64,000 nt of DNA from Agrypnia vestita (taxonomy: Eukaryota > Arthropoda > Insecta > Trichoptera > Phryganeidae), in the NCBI GenBank assembly GCA_016648135.1, contig JADDOH010000317.1, positions 186,001 to 250,000 of the forward strand, read 5' to 3'. A program made the position numbers and the translations under genes. Below are positions 1-13,100 of the stretch, one piece after another. Under the pieces are notes generated by a model that saw only the letters and a program-made list of their open reading frames with translations, was not told where the DNA came from and ran no database searches. Numbering within the stretch: the stretch's first letter is position 1; each line of letters opens with the position of its first letter.

Positions 1-274
1 ATTCGAAATTCAAGGGACGCAAAAAAACATTTCATATCACGCGGAAACCTTTTAATAACTTGTGTGGTCAAAAAGCTGCACCATTATTAGATTTAATAAC
101 TTGTTAAAAAATAAATCGAATTACGTGACTATTAATTATGTATTGATTTATGGCGCAAGGGTCTAAAAATTATTTCATATTACCGGGATTAATCAACTAT
201 GAAATTAACATTTTGGGACTTTTGTGTTTTTAAAATGTTGATTTATGGTGAATTGCGAATTATCGGGGTTCTAA

Positions 275-278
<4 letters not shown>
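1..278 (-). repeat. Truncated pogo-like MITE fragment
   Basis: Read on the minus strand this stretch matches the left terminal part of the pogo-like element that starts at 15976: the same order of short phrases around 'cgaattatcggggtt', 'tatgaaatt' and 'gggactt' occurs in both. The copy starts before the window and stops at a TTAA (275-278), where the inverted arm of the next structure begins. The expected last bases of the pogo terminus do not resume at 8757, so the junction is not a clean insertion. Confidence 0.6.
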
Positions 279-1160
<882 letters not shown>

Positions 1161-1165
1161 CAAAT

Positions 1166-1842
1166 GGTTTAATTATTATTTTTCGGAAAATGTCGGGTTG
1201 GCAACATTATCGGAATTCAAAAAAAGATTATTTTTTTAAATTTTTTGATAAAAAAATCATTGCATTTCGACACTTACGATAAAATAATATGAATGTGTGT
1301 GTTTTTTTTTTAATTTACGCATGTTTTCATGGTTTTTTCGTAAAAAGAAAAATCACAAAAAATTCCGAAAATTTACGGCCCTTGCCTATATGTTTGCTTT
1401 GGAATTTTTAGGCCCTCAACAAGTTAATGAGAAATTACTGTTTGTGTTTAAACATTTTTGAACATAGTACACAATTCTGTATTACGCTCTTTTGTACAAT
1501 AATTGGTAGCCCTAAAATCCCATGAAAAGTTTATTGTTACATAAAAAGAAAAAGATTATTTAGTTATCTTCATTTATTCAATACAACTGTATTACAGATT
1601 TTTTTTTTTTATTTATTTCTTAACTTGTTGTGGGCCGTAAATTTTCGGAATTTTTTGTGATTTTTCTTTTTACGAAAAAACCATGAAAACATGCGTATAT
1701 TAAAAAAAAAACACACACATTCATATTATTTTATCGTAAGTGTCGAAACGCAATGATTTTTTTATCATTTAAGTAAAAAAAATAATCTTTTTTTGAATTT
1801 CCATAATGTTGCCAGCGCAACATTTTCTGAAAAATAATAAAA
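1166..1842. mobile_element. Fold-back (palindromic) MITE
   Basis: Arms of about 220 bp (1166-1385 and 1626-1842) are near-perfect inverted repeats around a unique loop of about 240 bp. The outermost arm sequence contains 'ggcaacattat' on both sides. No coding potential is visible. It interrupts the left inverted arm of the DIRS-containing structure; the right arm has no equivalent insertion. Confidence 0.75.
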
Positions 1843-2200
1843 GAATTTTACCTTCCATTAAAATTCCTATTTTGTTTCCCTCGACGCCTGGAATCCATTA
1901 TGAGAGAACAGCCTGCTGTTTCGGCACTTATACACGCGTTCCTACCCCCTCTGATTCCCTGTTTGCGACAATTTATTCCCGCTGGTATCCCTGTTTCCGG
2001 TTGCGTCGGCGCAACGGTTTTTCTTTCATATGACTCATAATGCACCAGGTAGGGATTACCTGGATTCCAGGCGTCGAGGGAAACAAAATAGGAATTTTAA
2101 TGGAAGGTAAAATTCTTTTATTTTGTGTTCCGTCTCGACGCCTGGAATCCATTATGAGAGATCTGTTTGTTATCACCTGGTGACCTAGTGGTTCGACGTT
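1843..2200. repeat. DIRS left terminal repeat block
   Basis: Positions about 1893-2045 are the inverted copy of about 8010-8170 (shared motif 'ctggaatccattatgagaga'). A second short inversion links 1840-1905 with 2070-2121, and the 'cgacgcctggaatccatt' motif reappears near 2135. Inverted terminal repeats plus duplicated terminal segments are a known trait of DIRS-group elements, which integrate through a tyrosine recombinase and a circular intermediate. Confidence 0.65.
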
Positions 2201-2212
2201 ATATGTGACTGC

Positions 2213-3484
2213 CTATATTGGCGTAAAGAGAGGCGCTAATGAGCTCTGGGGGCATTGTTGCTTGGGGTTATCTACTATCTCTCTTTGGTAGAATTTTCGG
2301 AAGGTGATTTCACTCTGCCAGTTTCCCCTTGACAAGATCTCCTCTATCGGGTAGTTTTCCAGCCAATTCAACGAAGCCACAGCAGAACGAACACTTCCTG
2401 GCGTTGCTTCCACTCCAGCCTCTCTTAGGATTGACTTGATCCAACCACCTATCATTGTCCGTGAAGCTGGCTTTACTTCACCTGCTGTCGTCACAAATAG
2501 TTCTTTCATGTCCGGCTTTCGTCTCGGCTGTGAGAGTGAGACCAGCTTTCGGATCCAAAACAAGGGGTTGATGTTCCTTTCATCCGATGCGCTCAACCTC
2601 CATCCCGATTGTTTGTGTCTTGCCGTGTCAGTCTTCGCTCCAAAGGCTGGCCATAGCGTGATGGAGTCTCCTTTGTCGATCAATCGGTCCGGGGTGACTC
2701 TGAGAAGTGTCAGATCTTGGACTCTTCGCCCAGATGCCATGATGAGTAGTATGGCCGTCCTCCTTGACACGTCATACCGGCTGTTCCTTGGCGGGTTTTC
2801 ACGTAGCCACTCCCCCACTACTCGGGGGTTCCAGATCGGGAGTCTCTCAGTGCATCCACCAGAAACCGAGATGGCTTTAAGGACGTGCCTGACGAGGAAG
2901 TTCGAGCTAATCTTATCTGCATCAAGAGCTGGGCCACAGAAGGATACGATTGCCGATTTGTGGACCAATATTGTTCGAGGGGCTAGCCCTTCGTGGATGA
3001 ACAGGTTGGCCAGATATCTTGCCACTGTTGCAGGGGGAGGGTTATGAGGTTGGACAGAATGCGTGGTACACCATCGCTGCCACCTATCCCAGGCCGGCTT
3101 GTAGGTGTTCAGCGTTGAGCCTCTCCAGCCAGATCTGAACAGCTGCTGTTCCTCCTGGCTCCAATCCGCTATAGCCTGTTCCCACCCACTGCTATTCTCC
3201 AAACTTCCAGTTGGAGGTCCGACACCCTCGGTGGGGGAAACCCTGTCGACGTATCGATCAGGACGCTCTTCAGATCTCTTACGCTTATTGGCCCTCCCTT
3301 TGCTCGTTGTTTGAGATCGGCCCTCCAGAATGTCTTCTCCCATCTTGGCACAACTAGGAGAAAGGTGCCTCTTGCCAGGTTCAAGTGCGCCAGTACTCTT
3401 GGGACGAGATTCGGCGGCGGAAATACCCAGGGCAGCTCGTAATCCCAATGCTGACTGAATGCGTTGAGATAGAAGGCCGAGCAA
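2213..3484 (-). CDS. DIRS retrotransposon tyrosine recombinase
   Basis: A 423-residue open frame. Roughly residues 100-200 look like the SAM-like DNA-binding part of a phage-type integrase and residues 220-400 like the catalytic core: an Arg in 'SGRRVQDL' (about 253-254), an Arg in 'SVRSAVAS' (about 366), Trp in 'SRGNW' (about 389) and the nucleophile-position Tyr in 'RKFYQRE' (about 399). This order matches DIRS/Ngaro-type recombinases, which replace the DDE integrase of LTR elements. The first ~90 residues overlap the 3' end of the RT-RNase H frame (3169-3592), as is usual in DIRS elements. The frame is intact, but the same copy has broken gag and pol, so the element is probably dead. The true start could be anywhere in the overlap. 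Confidence 0.85.
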   Translation of the reverse strand: MLGLLSQRIQSALGLRAALGISAAESRPKSTGALEPGKRHLSPSCAKMGEDILEGRSQTTSKGRANKRKRSEERPDRYVDRVSPTEGVGPPTGSLENSSGWEQAIADWSQEEQQLFRSGWRGSTLNTYKPAWDRWQRWCTTHSVQPHNPPPATVARYLANLFIHEGLAPRTILVHKSAIVSFCGPALDADKISSNFLVRHVLKAISVSGGCTERLPIWNPRVVGEWLRENPPRNSRYDVSRRTAILLIMASGRRVQDLTLLRVTPDRLIDKGDSITLWPAFGAKTDTARHKQSGWRLSASDERNINPLFWIRKLVSLSQPRRKPDMKELFVTTAGEVKPASRTMIGGWIKSILREAGVEATPGSVRSAVASLNWLENYPIEEILSRGNWQSEITFRKFYQREIVDNPKQQCPQSSLAPLFTPI

Positions 3485-3592
3485 TCGGTTGAGTCTAGCG
3501 ACACATAGTTTGGCACCACATGGGCGGTGGCCGATGCGAAGAGGTCGATCTGAGGATGTCCCCGTATTCGGAATATTTCCTCTGTCGCTGGT
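3169..3592 (-). pseudogene. 3' part of DIRS RT-RNase H, cut off by a hAT insertion
   Basis: The minus-strand frame ending at 3169 holds the conserved carboxy-terminal DIRS pol segment with the motif 'NAFS' and a 'FPPPNLVPRVL' phrase. It should follow directly on the frame that breaks off at 5240. The two parts are separated by the 1639-bp element at 3601-5239, and 'TCCAGGAG' (3593-3600 and 5240-5247) is the duplicated target. The segment overlaps the recombinase frame. Confidence 0.8.
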
Positions 3593-3600
3593 TCCAGGAG

Positions 3601-5239
3601 TAGCGATGGGCGACTCGAGTTAATTTACTCGAATATTCCGAGTTATACTGCCAGCGAGTCAACTCGAGTGGCATTTTCGGCAGCTCGAGTCAGCTCGCTG
3701 TCTCAAGCCACGCGAGAATGTTTGAACGAAACGACCGCAGATGGCGCGGTCCGCGCGGGCCGCTCGACTCGGCTCGGCTATCGTTGGAACACTTCGCCTT
3801 TTGGCGGCGGAAGACGAAGTGTTCCGTCATAATACGGGTACGTCCTACGTACTACGTATTGTATATTCGACTGTATGTCGCAAATATACAGAGTGAAACA
3901 TACAATATTATATACCTAATTTTACTTGTACAAAGCAAGCTTCCACCAAAAATGAGTTTCCTTCCAGCAAACCCTTTAAGTAAATATTATATAATCAAAT
4001 ATTTTAATAAATAATAATTAAACAGAATAATTTATATCAAAATTTACAATTAAATTATTATTACATCAAATAGGAACTTTGAATTAGGTATTTGAAATTT
4101 ACGAAAAGCGTTTAAATAAAGAATAATTAAACCGAAGAAATGTATCAAAATTCAAAATCTACAACTAAAATATTATTATTTGTATTTTCATCAAATAGGA
4201 ACTATGAATCAATCACATTTACGAAAAGCGTTTTAATAAATAATAATTAAACAAAACAAATGTATCAAAATCTGAAAACTAAATTATTATTATTCATATT
4301 GACTGCAAATTATATTCGCGGAAAATCAAACACGGGTAATTAATAATTACGCAAATTACGCGGTCAATATCACTAGAAAATTATAAGACGTAACGTAAAA
4401 GTCGTAAAACTTTAACAAAGGTTCGTGACTGAGTGATATCGTTCGTACGAGCGAGCTTGGGTTGCCGAACCAAACCGAGGCTGACCGAGCCAACACGAGA
4501 CGTCCCGAGTGACTCGAGTCCCGAGTAGAGCCGAGGCTGACCGAACGGCGGCTCGATTGGCCGAAGTGGCATGACGTCGTTCGAAGACCGAGTTAACTCG
4601 GTTTATCGCAAATCGGTTTAATTCAACTCGGTTTTCGAACAATACTACTCGGGTTGACTCGCGCTTTCGAACGATTTCAGTTTGCAAACGCCGCGCGTCG
4701 CTCGACCCGGCTCAGGGACCGTGACCGCTATATGTTATTTGCGTAATTATTAATTACCCGCATTTAATTTTCCGCGATTGTAGTAATGGGTATTAGTGAT
4801 TAGTATTTGCAATAAATATTCCGCGTGAAAATAATAAAATAAGAGCGTCGCATGGGAGTTTTTTTCCAAAAATAATAATGACAACAGAGTCAAATGCAAA
4901 TTATGTGCCTGTAAATTATAAAGACATAGGTAACATCTCCACATTAGTAAATCACTTGAAGAAAAAACATCTTGTTGAGTACTTATCTCTTTATTTATAC
5001 GTAAATCTAGTATTTATCCTTATTTATATTATTTTTCTAAAAGTTTGTTTGACTGGAGATGATTGACTAATGAGTTTGCGACATCGAGTTGAGTATACGT
5101 AAGACGTACCCGTACGTATGATGTTCGTACTTCGTAGGTACCGATCTGGCACCGAGTCAACTCGAGTTGCGACTCGAGTCAGCTAACATTTCAACTCGAT
5201 ATACTCGAGTTAGAAAAAATTCAACTCGGCCCATCACTA
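3601..5239. mobile_element. Non-autonomous hAT-like element with 8-bp TSD
   Basis: The element begins TAGCGATGGG and ends CCCATCACTA, an imperfect terminal inverted repeat of the TAGNGATGGG type. It is flanked by a perfect 8-bp direct repeat, TCCAGGAG (3593-3600 and 5240-5247), the usual hAT target-duplication length. The interior is AT-rich with subterminal clusters of 'actcgagt' palindromes and no transposase frame. It lies inside the DIRS pol gene and so is younger than that retrotransposon. Confidence 0.92.
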
Positions 5240-6847
5240 TCCAGGAGGTGCCATTCCGGGAGTGGTGTCCCCCGAGAGAGTCGGTCCGCAATCCCGTTGT
5301 ATCTCCCTGGAATGTACTGCGCTGTCAGAGATATTTCCTGCTGGTCGATAAACTCTAGGAGGTCTCGAGTTATCTTCAGAAGGCCCAATGATCTTGTCCC
5401 CCCCTCCTTGTTGATGTAAGTCACTACTGTCTTGTTGTCTGTCTGCAGTAGGGTCTTCGTTCCTCTTAGCAGGTAAGCGTGATCCCTGATCACTGCGTAA
5501 ACAGCGAAGGCTTCTTTCTGGTTGGAATGCCACCGCATCTGCTCTGGGGACCACTGGCCTGATATCGTCTTGTCGTCCACCTGGCCGCCCCAACCTGCGT
5601 CCGCTGCGTCTGTAGTCAGGAAGTGGGAGAAGGGGGCTTCGTGTATTGGGCAGGACTCCCCTACGGCCTCCAACCACCACTCTAGGTCTTGCCGAACCGC
5701 GGCAGGAAGCTCCACTTGTCTGGATGGCTCGTGCCTCTGCAGCTGGCGGCTGAATCTCTGCAGTCTTCGGCAATGCAAACGACCCCGAGGGGTGGCGAAG
5801 TTTGCGAAGTTGAGTCTCCCCAAGAGGCCTAGAACCTGCTTGGGGGAGCAACTGCCGGCCTCGATCGGGCGGCGCAGTACTTGGCGAAGGCCAGAGCACT
5901 TGCGGTCCGAGAGGGATTTCTGGTTGGCTTCCCAAGAGGCCTAGAACCTGCTTGGGGGAGCAACTGCCGGCCTCGATCGGGCGGCGCAGTACTTGGCGAA
6001 GGCCAGAGCACTTGCGGTCCGAGAGGGATTTCTGGTTGGCTTCGGTGTCCCAAGTTATGCCCAGAAACTCCAGCTTTTGGGTAGGTATAAGGACACACTT
6101 GTCGCGGTTGATGCACCAACCCAGATGCTGGAACAGATTGACCGTCTCTACTGCCTGGGTCGCTAGCAGGTCCCTTGACTGATTGGCCAGAAGGAAGTCG
6201 TCCAGGTAGACTACGGTCCTTATTCCTCTCTTCCGCAAGAGTCCCGCTAGCCAGTTTGACAGCGTTGCGAACATTCTCGGGGCTGATGACAGGCCAAAGG
6301 GCAGGCAGGTCATCTGGAGAAGTTCCCCTTGGTAGTACAGTCTCAGGAACTTTCGGTGCGATTCCGCTATTGGTAGGTGAAAGTATGCCTGGGTTAGGTC
6401 GATTTTCACCAACCAATCTTTGGGCTGGAGGAAGTCTGGGACCCGAAAGTGGTTGAACAGCTTGAAGGGTTTCGCCTCCACAAAGGCATTCAACGCCTTC
6501 AGGTTGAATATCGGCCTTAGGGAGTTGTCCGACTTCGGAGTTAGAAACAGATTTGAGATGAAGCTCGGAGAATGATCTGCTCTTTCCAGCACGCCTGACA
6601 TCTTCAGGGCCTGAATGTGACTCGACATGTCTCGAGACTCCTTCGTGCTGAAGCTGCTCAACAGCTGCCTGGTGGGGAAGACTAACGGAGGTTTGGCCAC
6701 AAAGGGGATTCTCGCGCCCTTGAGGATTCTCAGCACTATAGGTGGTGCCCCGAACTCCTTCCACGTGCTTTGGAACCTCCTCAAGCGTCCTCCCCAGAAC
6801 TGGTTGTTCAGCCTCGCGTCATCTTCTACCTCTGCGGCTACGGTCAC
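5240..6847 (-). pseudogene. DIRS reverse transcriptase-RNase H (broken)
   Basis: The N-terminal part (6847 down to about 6043) reads through the reverse transcriptase fingers and palm, with the catalytic motif 'VYLDDFLL' (YxDD type). The second part (5823 down to 5240) is RNase H, with 'TTDAADAGWGG' and 'LQTDNKTVV' supplying the expected acidic residues. The two are in different frames because of a 112-bp tandem duplication (5819-5930 and 5931-6042; 112 is not a multiple of three). The 3' end is cut off by the hAT insertion at 5239. The parts lie on the minus strand downstream of gag, as in DIRS elements. Confidence 0.9.
5819..6042 (-). repeat. 112-bp tandem duplication inside DIRS pol
   Basis: Two virtually identical head-to-tail copies (5819-5930, 5931-6042). 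The start phrase 'aagaggcctagaacctgc' occurs at 5822 and 5934, and 'gagggatttctggttggctt' ends each copy. It shifts the reading frame by one and inactivates the polymerase. Confidence 0.95.
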
Positions 6848-6942
6848 CAGCGGGTTTTCGGCCGTGGTCTGCCTTCCGGTTAGGTCTCCTGTTCGGGTTC
6901 CCTGAGCCTCGCTCCCTGTGCCTCGGCTCCGGCAGAAAGGGC

Positions 6943-7807
6943 TTACGGGACTGGAGGTATCCCTGGTTCGGAGCTCGACGAGAAGTTGACGGCTGGGGCT
7001 GAGATGTTGACGGTTGGGCCAGGTTTCGGGTTGCGGGCGAGACCATCACCTTCTCCTGGCCCCCCGTTCTTTAGGATATACGCCGATAGCTCTTCCCTAT
7101 TGAACAAGTATCCCGAGCTTGGAGGGATTTTGGCCGCACCTTCTCGCACGAAAGGGTCTTTGAAGCCCTCCAATATGGCCTTTCGCCGGTTCAGTATACA
7201 CTCTGCCCGTCTGCCGCACACAATCTGCAGGATGTCGTCCGAAACCTTATTGTACGGAGCATCGCTGGTGAACATCGACTGAATCCGCTCGAAGAGAGCC
7301 GAAGCGGACAGATCCGTGCCGGGTTCGGATGCCCAATTCACCAGCAATTGCATCCCGTATCTCAGGGTCTCCCTCTGGGCGAGCAAGGCGTTTGAAAGCG
7401 CGGCGAGCGATCTTTTCAGCAAGCCAGTATGGGTCGGCGCGTTATTGATCCTTCTCAAGTCGTCGTTCACCGACAATTCCACAAATGTGGGAGTCGCCGC
7501 GTAGGTTCTCTGCGTTTCCGCATAGCGAACGCCTGACCACTTCGGAATCGAAGTGTTGCAACTTCGAGATCTGTTCGATCCGCTTTGGGTCCGCTCTCGG
7601 TGCTGGCGGCTCCTTCTCCGGCGTTGGCGGCGTTGTTGATGCAGGAGCCGCGCCGCCCGCTAACAAGGCCTCCGTCAGAGCAGTCACCTGTTTTAGCAGG
7701 TGGTCTACATGCGGGTCGTATGCTACGCGGCGTCTCTTTCAACTCGGTTCTTCGAAAGAAGATCCGTCATTCGAGGATACCGGCGAACGAGCTTGCTCGT
7801 CCGCCAT
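6943..7807 (-). pseudogene. DIRS gag-like protein (broken)
   Basis: A start codon at about 7807 opens a frame that meets an in-frame TGA near 7750 and an apparent one-base frameshift near 7540. Beyond that the frame stays open to 6943. The open part contains 'VNDDLRRINN', a leucine-rich helical stretch and 'CGRRAECILNRRKAIL', which resemble the Gag-like first ORF of DIRS elements. The C-terminal part is proline/serine-rich. No CCHC zinc knuckle is visible. It lies upstream of pol on the same strand. Confidence 0.7.
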
Positions 7808-7915
7808 CTTGTTAACAAATCGTTTGACGAAATTCACGGGATTTACACTAAAATATCAACGTCCTGTCGCACTATGTTAAAAATTTGTATAGTCTAATGT
7901 TTGTTAACCTAGGGA

Positions 7916-8756
7916 TCAAAAATTAAGGGGGTAGATTGCAATAGAAACACAAAAAAAATCACAACAAAAGTTGGCGTGTCTAGACGCGTGCAAATGGCGC
8001 GAAACAACGACGTCATATGAAAGAAAAACCGTTGCGCCGACGCAACCGGAAACAGGGATACCAGCGGGAATAAATTGTCGCAAACAGGGAATCAGAGGGG
8101 GTAGGAACGCGTGTATAAGTGCCGAAACAGCAGGCTGTTCTCTCATAATGGATTCCAGGCTTCGAGACGGAACACAAAATAATATTTTTTTTATTTGTTT
8201 ATTAGAGACAACACTACTATTAATAATAATAATCTTCTTCTGTGTGATATATTTTGTTGCACGGCAGACGACGGGACATCGCACTCATAACACATAAATA
8301 TGATACACTTTCACACACACACATATTTCAAATAAACGCAACAAAATTGCGTGTATTTTTGTTAATAAATCACTATTAGTATTCGCAAAACATATCGTAT
8401 ATATTTGTATATACGTGTACAAATAAATCGAAAATCGAAAAAAATAAATCGTATTTCCCGCGCACATTGCGCGTGACCTTGACGATGGAATATTTGAATT
8501 TCGATTGCACAACACGCGATCGGGGCGACATCTACAACTTCTCTATACGATTTTCGGATTTACGGCAGAAAAACTTCCGTTTTGATTGTTGATTTAAAAT
8601 ATAATCGGTGATGTTTTTGAGTTGAAAATGGAACGACAGGTCACAACAGGATTTCTCTATTGGGATAAAATTACGTTTTTCAAATTCGATACGCGGCCGT
8701 CGATAAATAATTTATTTTGTGCCTGTCGGATATATGCGTCGGCGGCCCAGGGGGGG
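7916..8756 (-). repeat. Right DIRS terminal repeat and long inverted arm
   Basis: About 8010-8170 is the inverted copy of 1893-2045 and 8170-8756 of about 330-1150. The outer end is GC-rich ('cggcggcccag' plus a G run) and is followed by TTAA (8757-8760), mirroring a TTAA at 275-278. No ORF is supported inside. Confidence 0.65.
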
Positions 8757-9002
8757 TTAAGTTAGTTAACATTACACCCTGTATACTAACTAGTATTATA
8801 CACTTCACATTCTAAAATCTATTACATATTAATATACTATCCATAATAACCTACATATTTACATTTACATCTAATCTATGGTATAATATAATATAATACA
8901 TCTTATAATGTTATCTAATCTATGATACAATCTATAATATAATATATAATACATCGTATGCTATACAATTCTATACTATTTTTACAATAATTATATCATT
9001 TG

Positions 9003-9185
9003 TTTTTAAAGTCATTCATCTTATTTATGTTCTTCATGTTTTCTGGCATCTCGTCATATATTTTTATACCTCTGTACATTAGACAACTCTGGGTATACAC
9101 TTTTTTCTTATATGGTAATCTTATTCTATTCCTATTTCTGGTATTATAGGTATGTACATAACTATTTACAATAATTTTTTCAAAA
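9003..9185 (-). pseudogene. LINE ORF2 carboxy-terminal remnant
   Basis: The minus strand reads through 'YNTRNRNRIRLP' and 'LMYRGIKIYDEMPENMKN', the typical tail of many non-LTR retrotransposon polymerases (YNTR followed by GIKxYNxLPxxIK). Only the last ~60 residues remain. The AT-rich tail at 8761-9000, with tandem 'taatatactat'-like phrases, may be its 3' end. Between 8761 and 9003 I see nothing else. Confidence 0.7.
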
Positions 9186-9235
9186 AATAAATTTGTTGGC
9201 GAGAATTTTATTTACAAATATGAGAATAACATCCG

Positions 9236-9879
9236 TATTCTGAAAATAACAATGTCTGGATCTTTATCCCAACACTTAATAGACGATAATAAAAATTAAA
9301 AATGTCCAGAGCGGATTTTGTAATTCAACGGCTCACATACACTGTATTAAAAGATGATATAAGAAAGATTGTTTCTTACAAACGTATTAATTTCTTCATC
9401 TACAGCGTCCAGATGAAATATCATGGCTAAACTTGACCGCGTTACCGTGTATTCAAATTTTCCCATCTTGACATTTGACAGATAACAATTTACATCTTTC
9501 TCCCTCCCTCTGTATCTATCTCATGTAGAAACTTACAGAAACAAACACCGACGTAAAGCTATGTCTCGTTTATTATCGTCTATTAAGTGTTGGGATAAAG
9601 ATCCAGACATTTCTGTCAAATGTCAGGATGGGAAGATTTGAATACGCAGTAAGGCCGAACACGGTTATGACAAGTTTAGCCATGATATTTCATCTGGACG
9701 CTGTGGATGAAGAAATTAATACGTTTGTAAGAAACAATCTTTCTTATATCATATTTTAATACAGTGTATTTGAGCCGTAGAATAGCAATATCCGCTCTGG
9801 ACATTTTAAATTATTATTATCGTCTATTAAGTGTTGGGATAAAGATCTTAAAGATCTAGACATTGTTATTTTCAGAATC
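9236..9879. mobile_element. Fold-back MITE
   Basis: Arms 9236-9480 and about 9605-9879 are inverted copies. 'gaaaataacaatgtctgga' near 9242 faces 'agacattgttattttcag' near 9858-9875, and the 'atgaaatatcatggctaaac' block faces 'gtttagccatgatatttcat'. The spacer between the arms is about 125 bp. No coding potential is seen. From 9880 to 10166 there is only T/A-rich sequence. Confidence 0.8.
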
Positions 9880-10166
9880 GGGCCGTAAGTATTTTTTTTT
9901 TATTTCCATCCAATTGAGTGCTCTCCTCAATTCTGATGTATTTACTTTTTTTTTTTAATATGAAAAAGTATTTTTTTTATATTTCTTTTAGAACGTATTG
10001 AACATTTGCTGCCAAACTTAATTTTGAATCTAAAATAATACCTAAATATTAACAAATTTTAATGTACAATCTAAATAAAGTACATACTTCGATTTTCCCA
10101 TGGTTAAGTAATTCATGCCTCTTATTCCAACTTACATAAATATATATAAATGTAAAACAAAGATAC

Positions 10167-13100
10167 CTGTAGGTGCCCTCGCAAGCCAGGGGCCCCATGG
10201 CGTGCTGCATGTTGTGCGTGAGACGGAAGGGAACTCTCTCGGGCCACTCGAAGGCCTCGCCTCTGTTAAACAAGCAGTTGAAGTCCACGTGCACCGTGTC
10301 TCCATTAGTTGAATCAAATAAAATGTTCTCTCCATGGCGATCTCCCAAACCTATAGTAATAAAAATATATATATACATGTATAGGGTGTAACAGAGTTAG
10401 TCCACAATACTTAGTAGTAGGTAATAGGTAGATTTCCGCTTTAATTATAAGTCAAAAATGTTCAAGCAACCATGACCTAATATTATGGATCAATCAATCA
10501 AGATATGCGACATCAAAGATTCCCTTTTTTTCAATATTTATGACTTATTTTTTGTAAAACGTTTGACTATCATTACAGTAACTTATATTGACTATTAAAA
10601 TTTTATTACCTTTAATACAAGTCAAATAAAATGATAAAAACCTTCCAATTCCAATAGGTATTTCTGCAGGGTTTTTGTCATTTTATTTAACTTGTATTGA
10701 AGCAAATGAATTTTTTGTAATCAATATAAGTTACTGTAATAAATCGCATAAATCTGACATTTGTAATGTTGACTTTGAGGGCATCAATTGTCTACGGTTT
10801 ATTCGCATAGACCTGCGATTTAAGATAGCCCCACAGGAAAAAGTCTTCTCGGATCTCAGTGGCAAGTTCACATCACCGCCGCACGAAATAACCATGCCCT
10901 CAAATAGCTTGTGCAGAATGTCCATCATGGCATATGCTGTGTGGCACGTAGCGCCGTCCTGTTGGAATCATACGTTATCGGTATTCATATCATCCAGTTT
11001 AGGCCACAAGAAGTTGCTTATCATCGATCTGTAACGCTCGCCATTGACGATTATGGCAATGCCAGTTTCCTTTTGGAAGAAGTACGTACCGATGATTCCG
11101 CCAGACCAAAATTAGCACCAAATATGACTTTTTCGGGATGCATTTGGTACTGGTGTATCTCGTGTGGATTGGTATTGCCAAAAATCAGACAATTTTGCTT
11201 ATTCACATATCCAGTCATCCAAAAATGGGCTTCGTCGCTAAAGATGATCTTTTTGGCGAAATTTGGGTCCCTTTCCAGAGCCCAATCAGTGAATACATGG
11301 CCTTGTCTATGGTTGTGTAGCGGTACCTGTTCAACCCTGTGCCATGTACCTATCGCCCGACCTAGAGTTTTGTTTATATTAACATAATAAAAATCTCCGC
11401 GATATAAACAAAAGGGTCGAGCTAGGGACTTGGCGACACCACACCAGTCGGGCCACTGCCGTAACACCAGGCAGATCTCCGCGCGTCATCTATTTCTTTG
11501 TTCGTGATTACATAAAATATTACTTGTACACTTTAACTTGCTTCCGGGGCCTATCTCCGGGAAGAAATAAACAGTAACTGCATATCGCTCTTTCATTCCA
11601 TCGACCTACAAAAATCCCAACAGTTGTTTACCTTAAGTTCCTGGGTTAGTTATATTTTATACGGGTGCAGATGCAAATCCCTATGTGAAAATCGCCAAAT
11701 CGAAGTCGAGGAAGGCAAAGTTCTTGTAAACAATAGGAAATTGACTGCCTTGGGTTTTCCTGTACTCTCACGCACAGCAACATGTTTTCAGTGATTTGCT
11801 GTACAGGGGCCATTCAAGTATTACGTAAGCACCAAAGGGGGGCGAGGGGGTCTTTGCTTTGCTTATTTTTGATGACATGAGGGACGGGGGGGGTCTGGAT
11901 GGTGATTACGTCGTCACCAATATTTATATAATTACTTTTTCTGATTTTTTTAAAAATTTGGAAACTATCAAGGCGAACATGTAAAACGTATGGTCTTTAT
12001 CATGCCTCTGTCAAGTCGTCATAAATCGTTACATCAAGGAGATCCATAAAAAACACCCACACCGAAACAAGGGTGAGACCTATAAGAGTGGCTGCTTGTC
12101 GTGCTAATGAATTGACGTACATAGTACAAACTTTAGAGGAATACCAAGATGTTGAATAGCTCGAAGAGAACAATGTCGATATCCTGAAAGAACACAAAAG
12201 TGAGCAGACACACAACATCGAGCAGCAAACATCCAATGTCATCCAAGTCATGGATTCAAGTGTCATGGACTGAGGACTATTAATTTGAATTAACTCAATT
12301 TTTTAATAGAACAAAATAAATTAAGAATATAATATTTAAATACGATGCTAATAATTTGCTTGAATAAATATTAAATATGAATTAAGTTCCTTGATAGTCT
12401 ATAAATTCCTTATTTCTAGACTTAATACATAACTGCTGCTCATGAATAACAATAAATAAATCTGAACAGATTTCAAAAAATAAATACCAATGTTTACGTA
12501 AGCATAGGAGGGGGGGAGTAAGAGCTTTGCTTACATTTGCTGACAAGGGGGAGGAGGAGGTTAAAAATGACTAAAATTCTGCTTATGTAATACTTGAATG
12601 GCCCCACACTACTAAACAATTGATAACAAATTTGATAGATATCACTTTAACAACATGGCTACTATAACCTAACAAATTTCGAGTGTCCCTATTGAAAGAC
12701 GCTTTGCAAATTATTTTTTTATTGTGTATTATACAAACAAAAAAAGATAAGAAAATTTCTAAGAATTCCACGGTTATCAATCTGAAGATTCCCCACAGTA
12801 AGTTGCTTGGCTGCATTGAGTTGGTGTCTCACACTGTTTGTCATGACTTCCAACTTACCAAGTATATAGCCCACCATTGACATAACGGCTGTTGTGCGGA
12901 TGTAGGCTGACCTCGCTTGATACCTAAAACAAAGTCAAAGTAAGAGAAAAACATTTTAAAATTTTTCCATAAATAAGGAATGAAGGTTTCCTTAATTCAA
13001 ACTTACCACGCATGAGGATCTGGGAATGTGTATCGGAACCAGTCACCAAATACCGGGGGATGTTTAGGAAATAGTTGTTCCTCAAACACTTTCCTTTTCT

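Noticed and set aside
2436..3047. 203-residue plus-strand ORF
   Set aside because: Lies entirely opposite the tyrosine recombinase frame and has no domain of its own.
12000..12266. 88-residue minus-strand ORF
   Set aside because: Low-complexity Ser/Cys/Leu frame inside a non-autonomous transposon, with no homology I can recognise.
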